A stretch of DNA of 13,056 nucleotides from Actinomycetota bacterium (lineage in GTDB: Bacteria; Actinomycetota; Thermoleophilia; Gaiellales; Gaiellaceae), in assembly GCA_005885085.1 (NCBI GenBank), contig VAXY01000097.1, positions 1 to 13,056 of the forward strand, in the 5' to 3' direction. Of the stretch, positions 1 through 6,432 are shown piece after piece. The translations under genes were made by a program, and so were the position numbers. The stretch's first letter is position 1, and the number at the start of each line of letters is the position of its first letter. A model generated the notes under the pieces. It saw nothing but the letters and a program-made list of their open reading frames with translations. It searched no databases and had not been told where the DNA came from.

Positions 1-872
1 ACCCAGTTGCGCGGGTCGAGTGCTCCCTCCGGGGTGAGCAGACGAGTCTCTGTCGGCGTCTCGCTCCAGACGTGCTCGAGCCAGCGCGTTCCGTTGAAAC
101 GTTCGAGGACGGTCGCGCGCCAGTATGCGGGCGTGCTCGGCGCGCGGATCGACAGCACGGTCGTCTCGTGCTTCGGAAACCGCACGCCCGCGTAGTTCGC
201 ATCCCAGACGTAGCGGACGCTGACCGGCTTCTGGGGGCGGTTGTAAAAGTCCCAGTGCTGCCAGCCGAGGAACGCGTTCTTCGCCACCGCCGGAGAACTC
301 GACAGCGCGAACGCGCCGACGACGACCACGGCCGACGCCCCGAGCGCGAGGCGGCTCGGGCGCTGCGTCAAGCCTGCGAGCACCGCCAGAGCCACGGCGA
401 GGATGACGACCCCTCGCCCGATCTCGTTGCCGCCGGCGAGCAGCGTTGCCGGCCAGCCTGCGCCGATCAGAAAGGCGATCACGGCGGGCAGGGCGCGGCG
501 CGCCGCGACCGCCAGCGCAACGGCGAAGGTGAAGCCGAAGATCGCGACGAGGATCACCTCGTGCATGCGGACGTGCTCCTGGGGGTCGACCGGCAACCGG
601 AAGTCGTAGAAGTCCAGGAAGCCGCGCGCGAACCGCGGGCCGGCGTCCCCAACGTCGAGTGGAGAAACGGAGAGGGCCAAGCAGAGCGCGAAGAACACCG
701 ACGTCGCCGCCCCGGCGAGCCGCAACCACCACGGCCGCAGCAATGTGGCCGCGATCGCCAGCACGGCGAGCGCGAACGGCCGGCCGCCGCCGGAACGCGG
801 CTCCTCGAACCGGAGCCAGTCGGCCGCGATCACGAACGCCGCCACACCCGAGAGGACGACGGTCCTAAGCAC
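1..872 (-). CDS. TgpA-like transglutaminase membrane protein, N-terminal part (partial at window edge)
   Basis: The reading frame opens with GTG at 872, eight bases inside the end of the DUF58 gene, and stays open for 290 codons to the window edge. A GAGG lies about nine bases before the GTG. Hydrophobic stretches at about residues 5-20, 33-45, 52-70, 105-123, 128-146, 153-168 and 176-190 make an N-terminal multi-pass membrane region. From about residue 200 the chain turns polar with a Trp/Tyr-rich part (GWQHWDFYN, SVRYVWDANYAGV), then APSTPAYWRATVLERFNGTRW at 245-264. That pattern is typical of the extracytoplasmic part just before the catalytic core in TgpA/DUF3488 transglutaminase-like proteins. 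The Cys-His-Asp catalytic residues would lie beyond the window, so activity cannot be judged. The family normally follows MoxR and DUF58 genes, as here. A substrate is not known; a role in cell-envelope protein processing or crosslinking is inference. Confidence 0.85.
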   Translation of the reverse strand, partial: MLRTVVLSGVAAFVIAADWLRFEEPRSGGGRPFALAVLAIAATLLRPWWLRLAGAATSVFFALCLALSVSPLDVGDAGPRFARGFLDFYDFRLPVDPQEHVRMHEVILVAIFGFTFAVALAVAARRALPAVIAFLIGAGWPATLLAGGNEIGRGVVILAVALAVLAGLTQRPSRLALGASAVVVVGAFALSSSPAVAKNAFLGWQHWDFYNRPQKPVSVRYVWDANYAGVRFPKHETTVLSIRAPSTPAYWRATVLERFNGTRWLEHVWSETPTETRLLTPEGALDPRNW

Positions 873-2067
873 GAGCAGCCTCGCCCAACGGCGCGCCCAC
901 GAGACAGGCCGCGAGGTCGTCGCCGGCTCGGACGACCGCGACGGGGATGCCGGCAGCATGGAGGCGAAGCAGCAAGGGCTCCCGGCGCCGCTCGGAGCCG
1001 TTGAAGCTGGCCGGGTCGACGTATACGAGCGAGACCCGCCGGCGGGACAGCGCGCGTTGCACGAGCCGGTCGACGAGGGCGGGCTCGAGTCGCGCCGTCA
1101 TGACTGCAAGCTCGAGTGCGCGTGCGGCCGGACTGTCCTCTTGGGCGAGCAGCCTCACCAGGGGCGCGTTCCCCGTCGCCTCCGCGCCCGCCAAGAGCTC
1201 GAGCGCCCGCCGCCAGTCCGCAGCTGCCGAGTGCACCTGCTGCACCTCACGACGCTCCGAGTTCACGACGAGCACTGCGCGCCTGCCGCGCCGCACGTAC
1301 GACTCCAGAATCGACCCGGCGGCGCGCACCTGGACGTCGAAGCTCTCCCCGACAACCGACGCCGCGTCGGCGTCGAGCAGGACAGCGATCTCGTCACGTG
1401 GTGCGTCTTCGAGCTCCTTCACCATCAACTGACCGCGCCGGGCAGTCGAGCGCCAGTGCACGCGTCTGAGCGACTCGCCCTGCTCGTATTCGCGCACCCC
1501 GTGGAGCTCGAAGCCGCTCTGACGGAGCAGCAGCGCCCGACGGCCGTCGTGTGAGCGCGCGCCGCTCTCCGAAAACAGCCGGTCGAGCCGGACGAGGCGC
1601 GGATAGACGAGCAGCGCACCCGGCGTCGGCAAGGAAACGGTCACCCGTTCGAGCTCGAACGGATCGGCGATCTCGACGCGAACGTCGTCGAACGCATACC
1701 GCCCGCGCGGCAGCCGCTCGAGCACGTACCGGATGCTCAGCCGCCTACGGTTGCGCCGCAGCGAGTGGCGCTGCTCCTCGAGCCGCCCGACCCGCTCGAC
1801 CAGCGTCGCAGATGCCGGCAGGACGCTGGCGGTCGCCTCCAGCTCCACGATCACTGGCACGTCGTCGCCTTCGACGTGCTCGCTGTCGCCCCACCCTCGC
1901 CGGACGCGAAACGGCCGGTTTGCCAGCCGCACCCAGACCCACGCCACCCCCACGACGAGCAGCAGTCCGGTGGCGACGGGATAGAGCGGCTTCGACCCGA
2001 ACGCCCAGGCGGCGACATAGACGCCGAAGCCGAGGCCGAGGATGCTGCGCCCGCGCGGGGTCAGCAC
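865..2067 (-). CDS. DUF58 domain protein
   Basis: This 400-residue protein has two N-terminal hydrophobic segments (about residues 8-22 and 29-47) and then a soluble domain. The family signature is clear at about residues 186-220: REYEQGESLRRVHWRSTAR followed by RGQLMVKELE, matching the DUF58 consensus R-x-Y-x-x-G-D/E-x-x-R-x-I/V-x-W-x-x-T/S-A-R. After this comes a von Willebrand A-like fold (AVLLDAD at 228-234), but the metal-binding serines of a full MIDAS are not obvious. The start is GTG at 2067, because the upstream frame offers no better codon; the Shine-Dalgarno is weak. It lies 49 bases after moxR and overlaps the transglutaminase gene by eight bases. In known systems DUF58 proteins partner MoxR AAA+ ATPases, so this is probably the membrane-bound client or adaptor of the upstream MoxR. 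Its biochemical role is not known. Confidence 0.92.
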   Translation of the reverse strand: MLTPRGRSILGLGFGVYVAAWAFGSKPLYPVATGLLLVVGVAWVWVRLANRPFRVRRGWGDSEHVEGDDVPVIVELEATASVLPASATLVERVGRLEEQRHSLRRNRRRLSIRYVLERLPRGRYAFDDVRVEIADPFELERVTVSLPTPGALLVYPRLVRLDRLFSESGARSHDGRRALLLRQSGFELHGVREYEQGESLRRVHWRSTARRGQLMVKELEDAPRDEIAVLLDADAASVVGESFDVQVRAAGSILESYVRRGRRAVLVVNSERREVQQVHSAAADWRRALELLAGAEATGNAPLVRLLAQEDSPAARALELAVMTARLEPALVDRLVQRALSRRRVSLVYVDPASFNGSERRREPLLLRLHAAGIPVAVVRAGDDLAACLVGAPLGEAARA

Positions 2068-2116
2068 TAGTGCCTGTTCCAGTGATGCTGCCCCGCGTGC
2101 ATTGCCGGGAGGGGCA

Positions 2117-3082
2117 CTAGACCGGGACGGGAGTCTTCTCGAGCGTCTCCTGCACGATCCGCTCCCCGGTCAGACCGCTCGAACGGGCCTCGGGCGCCAG
2201 AATCAGACGGTGCGCGAGCACGGGCACCGCGACGGCTTTGACGTCGTCGGGCTCGAGGAACCCGCGTCCCGCCGCCAGCGCGCGCGCCTTCGCGACTCGC
2301 AGCAACGCGATCCCCGCCCGCGGGCTCGCTCCGAGGTACAGGCGCGAGTCGCCGCGCGTTGCGCGCAGCAGCGCCACCACGTAGCGGTTCAGGCTCTCCT
2401 CCACGAAGATCTCCTTCGCCTCATCCGCCAGCGCGATCGCATCGGCCCCGGCCGCAACCGGCTCGAGCCCGTCGAGCGGAGGGTCGGCCGTTTGCTCCGT
2501 CAGCATCTTCGCCTCCTCCGACAGCGGCGGATAACCGATCGCGATGCGCATCGTGAAGCGGTCGAGTTGCGCCTCCGGCAGCGGATAGGTGCCCTCGTAC
2601 TCGATTGGGTTCTGGGTTGCCATCACCATGAAGGGCCGCTCGAGCCCGTAGGTGACGCCGTCGATCGTCACCTGCTGCTCCTGCATGCACTCGAGCAAGG
2701 CGGCCTGCGTCTTCGGCGACGCGCGGTTGATCTCGTCGACGAGCAGCAGGTTCGCGAAGACCGGCCCCGGCCGGAACTCGAATTCGTTCGAGCGCTGGTT
2801 GAAGACGTTGACGCCGGTGACATCGGACGGCAACAGGTCAGGGGTGAACTGCATGCGCGAGAAGGAGACGTCGAGCGACCGCGCGAGTGCTTTCGCCAGC
2901 ATCGTCTTCCCCACGCCGGGGAAGTCCTCGAGGATCAGGTGCCCTTCGCTGATGAGGCACAGCACGCACAGCCGCAACGTCTCGTCCGGTGCGTGGAGGA
3001 CGCGGGCGAGGTTGTCGATCAGGGCGCGGACGGTTTCGGCCGCGCCGGTCGTCTCGACTCTTTGGCTACCGGGCTCGCTCAC
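2117..3082 (-). CDS. MoxR-family AAA+ ATPase
   Basis: This 321-residue protein matches the MoxR family in length and motifs. Walker A is DFPGVGKT at residues 53-60, Walker B is LLLVDE at 112-117, followed by INRASPKTQAALLECMQE. Sensor 1 lies in MATQNPIEYEGTYPLPEAQ (154-172), and the GASPRA sensor 2 motif is at 251-256. MoxR proteins act as chaperone-like ATPases that help assemble or activate partner complexes, usually with DUF58 or VWA proteins. The start is GTG at 3082, supported by AGAGGA eight bases upstream. It overlaps the end of coaBC by 17 bases, so translation is probably coupled to a coenzyme A gene, which is not an expected functional link. The DUF58 and transglutaminase genes follow. 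Family assignment is firm; the target complex is unknown. Confidence 0.95.
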   Translation of the reverse strand: MSEPGSQRVETTGAAETVRALIDNLARVLHAPDETLRLCVLCLISEGHLILEDFPGVGKTMLAKALARSLDVSFSRMQFTPDLLPSDVTGVNVFNQRSNEFEFRPGPVFANLLLVDEINRASPKTQAALLECMQEQQVTIDGVTYGLERPFMVMATQNPIEYEGTYPLPEAQLDRFTMRIAIGYPPLSEEAKMLTEQTADPPLDGLEPVAAGADAIALADEAKEIFVEESLNRYVVALLRATRGDSRLYLGASPRAGIALLRVAKARALAAGRGFLEPDDVKAVAVPVLAHRLILAPEARSSGLTGERIVQETLEKTPVPV

Positions 3083-4229
3083 GCAACAGTTCCTCTGCCG
3101 TATCTACGATCGCGGCCGCGATTCGCTCTTTCGGAGCCTTGGCGACCCGCTGCTCACCTGATGCCGTCACGAGCACGACCTCGTTCTCGTCGGCGTCGAA
3201 GCCGATGTCGCTTCGCGAGACATCGTTATAGACGACGAGATCGACGCGCTTGCGCTCCAGTTTTTCTCGCGCGCGCGCGAGTCCCTCCACCCCGGTCTCG
3301 GCCGCGAAGCCCACCAGCACCTGCCCGTTCGTGCGGCGCTCGCCGAGCGACTGGAGCACGTCGGCGGTCGGCTCGAGGTCGAGGTGCCAGGCCTGCTGGT
3401 CCTTCGGAAGCTTCGTCTCGAGGCGTTCGGCGGGGCGGTAGTCGGCCACTGCGGCCGCCATCAGGACGAGGTCGGCGTCGCGTCGTGCCAACGCCGCGTC
3501 GAGCAGTGTCTCGGCTGTCGGCGTCTCGACGACATCGACGCCCGCCGGCGGGGCAAGCGACAAGTTGGCGGCGAGCAGCGTCACGTCGGCTCCACGCTTG
3601 CGCGCTTCGGCGGCGAGCGCGACGCCCATGCGACCGGACGAGCGGTTGCCGAGAAACCGGACCGCGTCGAGCGGCTCACGTGTTCCGCCTGCGCTGACCA
3701 GCACGCGACGGCCGGCGAGCGAGTCCGTCTCGCCGAGCAGTTCACGGCAACGCGCGACGATCTGCTCGGGCTCCGCCATCCGTCCGAGGCCCCACTCGCC
3801 TTCGGCGGTCTCCCCCTCGTCCGGCCCGACCAGGACCGCGCCGCGCAGCCGCACCGCCTCGACGTTCGCCTGCGTTGCAGGATGCGCCCACATGCGAGGG
3901 TTCATCGCCGGCGCGAGCAGCAGGGGCCCGCGATGAGCAAGCGCAGCCTCGGCGACGAGATTGTCGGCGTGTCCACCGGCGAGCTTGGCAAGTGTGTTCG
4001 CCGTCAACGGCGCGACCACGAGCAGGTCGGCCTGGGTGAGGTGGACATAGAGGTCCTCCGCGGGCGACCGCCGCGCCAGCGCAAAAAAGGTCTCGGCGCG
4101 CACGAACCGCTCAGCCCCAGGCGTAACGAGCGGCACCACCTCGTGACCCCCCTTGACGAGTAAGCGAACGAGCTCGCATGCCTTGTAGGCGGCAATTCCC
4201 CCGGAAACCCCAAGAAGAATCCGAGCCAT
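3066..4229 (-). CDS. coaBC: Bifunctional phosphopantothenoylcysteine decarboxylase / phosphopantothenate-cysteine ligase
   Basis: CoaBC performs two coenzyme A steps: CTP-dependent coupling of 4'-phosphopantothenate to cysteine, and FMN-dependent decarboxylation to 4'-phosphopantetheine. The N-terminal decarboxylase half shows GVSGGIAAYKACEL (7-20), VVAPLTANTLAKLA (71-84) and the PAMN loop (107-110). The ligase half shows SAGGTREPLDAVRFLGNRSSG (179-199), AAAVADYRP (258-266), a KLPKD lysine loop (273-277) and VGFAAET (306-312). The length of 387 is close to, but shorter than, the 406 of E. coli. About eleven residues are missing before VHLTQAD, so the histidine (H63) sits three residues closer to the following AD than in E. 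coli. The flap cysteine (E. coli Cys158) is replaced by glutamate (E143). The ATG at 4229 has only a weak AAGG upstream. It follows rpoZ after 126 bases and overlaps moxR. Confidence 0.96.
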   Translation of the reverse strand: MARILLGVSGGIAAYKACELVRLLVKGGHEVVPLVTPGAERFVRAETFFALARRSPAEDLYVHLTQADLLVVAPLTANTLAKLAGGHADNLVAEAALAHRGPLLLAPAMNPRMWAHPATQANVEAVRLRGAVLVGPDEGETAEGEWGLGRMAEPEQIVARCRELLGETDSLAGRRVLVSAGGTREPLDAVRFLGNRSSGRMGVALAAEARKRGADVTLLAANLSLAPPAGVDVVETPTAETLLDAALARRDADLVLMAAAVADYRPAERLETKLPKDQQAWHLDLEPTADVLQSLGERRTNGQVLVGFAAETGVEGLARAREKLERKRVDLVVYNDVSRSDIGFDADENEVVLVTASGEQRVAKAPKERIAAAIVDTAEELLRERAR

Positions 4230-4282
4230 GAGCCAATTCTGCCTTGGAGACGCCCGACCCGCACGAACGCCAAAGGCCGGAG

Positions 4283-4308
4283 CCTAAGCCAGCCGAAGCC
4301 GGCTTAGG
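4283..4308 (-). promoter_or_regulatory. Strong RNA hairpin with UUCG loop between rpoZ and coaBC
   Basis: Read as minus-strand RNA, CCUAAGCCGGC and GCUGGCUUAGG form an 11-pair stem (one G-U pair) closed by a C(UUCG)G tetraloop, a very stable loop type. On the plus strand the same stem has a mismatch instead of the G-U pair, which favours a role in the minus-strand transcript. No U-run follows (the next bases are CUCCGGCC), so it is not a standard intrinsic terminator. It could be a 3' stability element for mihF-gmk-rpoZ mRNA, a processing site, or a 5' leader element of coaBC. Confidence 0.6.
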
Positions 4309-4323
4309 TGGAGGCGAACCGAT

Positions 4324-4343
4324 GCGAAGCGGCGATCCTTCGC
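4324..4343 (-). repeat. Short inverted repeat just after rpoZ
   Basis: GCGAAG and CTTCGC form a six-pair stem with an eight-base loop, beginning about a dozen bases after the rpoZ stop. It is weaker than the neighbouring UUCG hairpin, has no T-run after it, and could arise by chance in GC-rich DNA. The two together occupy much of the 126-base gap 4230-4355. I see no convincing -35/-10 pair for coaBC in that gap. Confidence 0.3.
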
Positions 4344-4355
4344 TCGAAGAACTGC

Positions 4356-4589
4356 TTACTTGGGGTACTTGTACTTGAGCTTGCCCTCTGAGACCTCTTC
4401 GAGGGCCATCGTCAAGTAGTTCTTCGAGCGCGACTCCACCAAAGGTGGAGGCGCATTCTCGAAGCCGATCCCCTCCCCGAGCTGATGGTGATAGTCGTTG
4501 ATCTGGCGCGCTCGCTTGGCCGCGACGATCACCAGTGCATAGCGGGAATCGACGTTGTCGAGGAGCTCATCGATGCGGGGATGGATCAT
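4356..4589 (-). CDS. rpoZ: DNA-directed RNA polymerase subunit omega
   Basis: Omega is the small subunit that wraps the C-terminal part of beta-prime and aids RNA polymerase assembly. This 77-residue protein carries the family core: IDELLDNVDSRYALVIVAAK (6-25), RARQIND (26-32) and the C-terminal YLTMALEEVSEGKLKY (58-73). Loss of the middle segment seen in some longer actinobacterial omegas is not evident; the length is normal. The start ATG at 4589 overlaps the gmk stop in an ATGA, the only reasonable start, with no strong Shine-Dalgarno, so it is probably translated by coupling to gmk. The gmk-rpoZ pair is conserved across many bacteria. Confidence 0.96.
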   Translation of the reverse strand: MIHPRIDELLDNVDSRYALVIVAAKRARQINDYHHQLGEGIGFENAPPPLVESRSKNYLTMALEEVSEGKLKYKYPK

Positions 4590-5185
4590 GGGCGGCTCAT
4601 GGTACCTGCCGTTTGCAACTCCCTGCGAACGATCGAGGTCAGCTCGTCGGCGGCGCGCTCGACGTCGTCGTTCACGATCCTGTAGTTGAAGCGGTCCTTC
4701 TGCTCCTGTTGCCGGCGTGCGAGATCGAGGCGCACCTGGATCTCGCCCGAGCTCTCGGTGGCGCGCTCGCGCAGGCGCCGCTCCAGCTCCTCGAACGTCG
4801 GCGCGTCGACGAAGATTGTCACTGCGCCCGGAATCGTCTCTTGGACGCGCAGAGCTCCGTCGGTCTCGAGGTCGAGCAGCGGCACCTTCCCGTGCGTCTG
4901 GATTCGGTCGATCTCCGACCGCAGAGTGCCGGAGCGCGCGCCCCAGGGCAGGTCGATGTACTCGAGGAACTCGTCGTCCTCGACACGGCGCTCGAAGATC
5001 TCGGGGCTGACGAACCAGTACTCGCGCCCGTTCTCCTCGCCCGGCCGTTGGTCGCGGGTCGTTGCGGACACTGCCAGTTCCAGCTCGGGCATTCGTTGAA
5101 GCAACAACTTCTCGAGTGTTCCCTTGCCGGCGCCGGAGGTGCCGGTGACCACTACGACCAGCGGGTTACCTGTTGAAGAGGCCAA
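4586..5185 (-). CDS. gmk: Guanylate kinase
   Basis: Guanylate kinase phosphorylates GMP to GDP with ATP in the cytoplasm. The 199-residue product has the P-loop GTSGAGKGT (15-23), the GMP-site segment ATTRDQRPGEENGREYWFVS (41-60), and the arginine-rich lid RRLRERATES (136-145), followed by the NYRIVNDD motif (167-174). In the usual Y-G-T element that contacts the GMP phosphate, the tyrosine is a serine here (RSGT, S85); as I recall mycobacterial Gmk also reads RSGT. The start is a TTG at 5185, which overlaps mihF by 20 bases and keeps the first beta strand. A GTG at codon 12 would leave almost nothing before the P-loop. The start is therefore less certain than the gene. It is cotranscribed with mihF and rpoZ. 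Confidence 0.95.
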   Translation of the reverse strand: MASSTGNPLVVVVTGTSGAGKGTLEKLLLQRMPELELAVSATTRDQRPGEENGREYWFVSPEIFERRVEDDEFLEYIDLPWGARSGTLRSEIDRIQTHGKVPLLDLETDGALRVQETIPGAVTIFVDAPTFEELERRLRERATESSGEIQVRLDLARRQQEQKDRFNYRIVNDDVERAADELTSIVRRELQTAGTMSRP

Positions 5186-5495
5186 TCAGCTCAGAGCGCT
5201 GGCGGTCGGAGAGCCCTCCTACCGTCTTCGACTGGCTGATCCGGCACATGTTCAGGAAGCGCGCCGCCTTGACCCGCCCGAACTTCGGCACCGCCATCAG
5301 CATGTCGAAGACCTTTGCGGTCGACACGTACTCGGGAGGGTTGCTGAGGATCTGTTCGATCTGGACCCGGCCGTCCTTCAGGTCCTTCTTCAAACGGGCT
5401 CGCCGCACGCGGATGTCGTTCGCCCTCTTCAACGCTTCCATTCGCTGGTCGAGCGAGCGGATCGGCGCCTCGGCCTGGGTCTTGGACGACACCAT
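5166..5495 (-). CDS. mihF: Actinobacterial integration host factor (mIHF, H2TH-type)
   Basis: mIHF is a small nucleoid-associated, DNA-bending protein of Actinobacteria, unrelated to the alpha/beta IHF of proteobacteria and needed for phage L5 integration in mycobacteria. This 109-residue protein has the expected build: a basic N-terminal helix (RMEALKRANDIRVRRARLKK, 18-37), then the helix-two-turn-helix DNA-binding core with MAVPKFGRVKAARFLNMCRI (67-86), and the closing GLSDRQRSEL (94-103). The ATG at 5495 is preceded by no Shine-Dalgarno but by a good promoter whose -10 ends nine bases upstream, so a leaderless message is likely. gmk begins inside its last codons. Its position between pyrimidine genes and gmk matches other Actinobacteria, where pyrF normally precedes it. 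Confidence 0.94.
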   Translation of the reverse strand: MVSSKTQAEAPIRSLDQRMEALKRANDIRVRRARLKKDLKDGRVQIEQILSNPPEYVSTAKVFDMLMAVPKFGRVKAARFLNMCRISQSKTVGGLSDRQRSELIGLFNR

Positions 5496-5504
5496 GAGCG
5501 CCGG

Positions 5505-5532
5505 AGTCTAACAACCGACACCTTCGGGTCAA
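5505..5532 (-). promoter_or_regulatory. Sigma-70-type promoter for mihF-gmk-rpoZ, probably leaderless
   Basis: On the minus strand TTGACC (5527-5532) and TAGACT (5505-5510) are separated by 16 bases, close to the vegetative consensus TTGACA/TANNNT. A-rich bases (GTAAAACG) precede the -35 box. Only nine bases separate the -10 box from the mihF ATG at 5495, so transcription would start at or within a few bases of the start codon. It stands in the relatively AT-rich 76-base gap 5496-5571 that separates pyrD from mihF. No clear terminator for the pyr operon is visible in that gap. Confidence 0.65.
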
Positions 5533-5571
5533 GCGTCTACGTTTTACTGTTCTGAGCAGGTGTTTTGAAGT

Positions 5572-6432
5572 CTATGTTGTCCTTAGCGACAACGACTCTT
5601 CGTGCGCGACTGCGTATGCATCGTCGTATGAGTTCCATCCGTGTTCCGCCGCCGCGGCGTGCAACTCCATCCGGATGCGCGCCGGCGCGTCGGGATCGGC
5701 GAACAGGACCGTGCCGAGTGCGACGTGCTGCGCGCCGGCCGCGATGAACTCGAGCGCGTCGAGTCCGGTCTGGATTCCGCCCATCCCGACGATCGGCATT
5801 CCGGTCGCGCGGTAGCAGCTCGCAACGGCCGCGAGCGCGATCGGCTTCAGCGCGGGCCCGGAGAGGCCGCCCTGGCCCGGGCCGAGCGCGGGACGAAGCG
5901 TGCGGGCGTCGAGCTTGAGGCCGCGCAGGGTGTTGATGAGTGAGAGGCCGTCGACGCCGGCCGCCTGGGCCGCCTGTGCGACCTCGCCGACGTCCGGCGC
6001 TGCGGGTGAAAGCTTCGCCCAGAGGGGCTTGCGCGTTGCGAGACGCGCCGCGGCGACGATCTGCGTCGCACTTTCCACCGGCGCCTCCACGTTCGGACAG
6101 GACACGTTCAGTTCGATCGCGCTCACGACGGCGTGGTCGTCGAGTCGCGAGCAGATGTCGGCGTAGTCGTCGGTCTGGAACCCGCCGACCGACACCCAGA
6201 ACGGCACGCCGAGCTTCTCGAGCTGCGGCAAGTTGCGCGTCAGGAAGCGGTCGATGCCGGGATTGGCGAGCCCGATCGCGTTGAGCATGCCGACGTCTGT
6301 CTCGGCGATCCGCGCCGGGGCGTTCCCCTCTCGCGGCAGGGGCGTCACCGTCTTGGTCACGAACGCGTCGAGGGAACGCGCGACGTCCGGTGCGGTGAGC
6401 GCGTCGAGGCAGCCGGAGGCATTAAGCAGCAT
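5572..6432 (-). CDS. pyrD: Dihydroorotate dehydrogenase class 1B, catalytic subunit (short N-terminus)
   Basis: PyrD oxidises dihydroorotate to orotate on FMN; class 1B enzymes pass electrons to the PyrK subunit and on to NAD+. Visible motifs are NASGCLDAL (4-12), FVTKTVTPLPREGN (24-37), GMLNAIGLANPG (48-59), the catalytic loop ELNVSCPNV (107-115) with the active-site cysteine C112 typical of class 1B, K140 in WAKLSP, INTLRGL (166-172), GGLSGPALKP (188-197), GMGGIQTGLDALEF (216-229) and LGTVLFADP (239-247). The protein is 286 residues and begins directly at the NASGC strand; roughly 15-20 residues usual before it are absent. An in-frame TGA lies 33 bases before the ATG with no other start between. 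The gene overlaps pyrK by 11 bases. pyrF is not found after it. Confidence 0.95.
   Translation of the reverse strand: MLLNASGCLDALTAPDVARSLDAFVTKTVTPLPREGNAPARIAETDVGMLNAIGLANPGIDRFLTRNLPQLEKLGVPFWVSVGGFQTDDYADICSRLDDHAVVSAIELNVSCPNVEAPVESATQIVAAARLATRKPLWAKLSPAAPDVGEVAQAAQAAGVDGLSLINTLRGLKLDARTLRPALGPGQGGLSGPALKPIALAAVASCYRATGMPIVGMGGIQTGLDALEFIAAGAQHVALGTVLFADPDAPARIRMELHAAAAEHGWNSYDDAYAVAHEESLSLRTT

Noticed and set aside
2089..2116. TGCCCC/GGGGCA inverted repeat in the gap between moxR and DUF58, considered as a terminator
   Set aside because: The stem has only six pairs, a 16-base loop and no T-run. Such pairs are expected by chance in this GC-rich sequence.
2042..3697. Long open frame (551 codons) on the plus strand opposite moxR and coaBC
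   Set aside because: It is antisense to two clear enzyme genes, is very rich in Arg, Ala and Pro, and has no recognisable domain. Long antisense frames are expected with strong third-position GC.
5533..5571. Possible terminator for the pyr operon after pyrD
   Set aside because: The stretch is relatively AT-rich, but I find no hairpin beyond a three-base stem and no T-run, so read-through into mihF remains possible.
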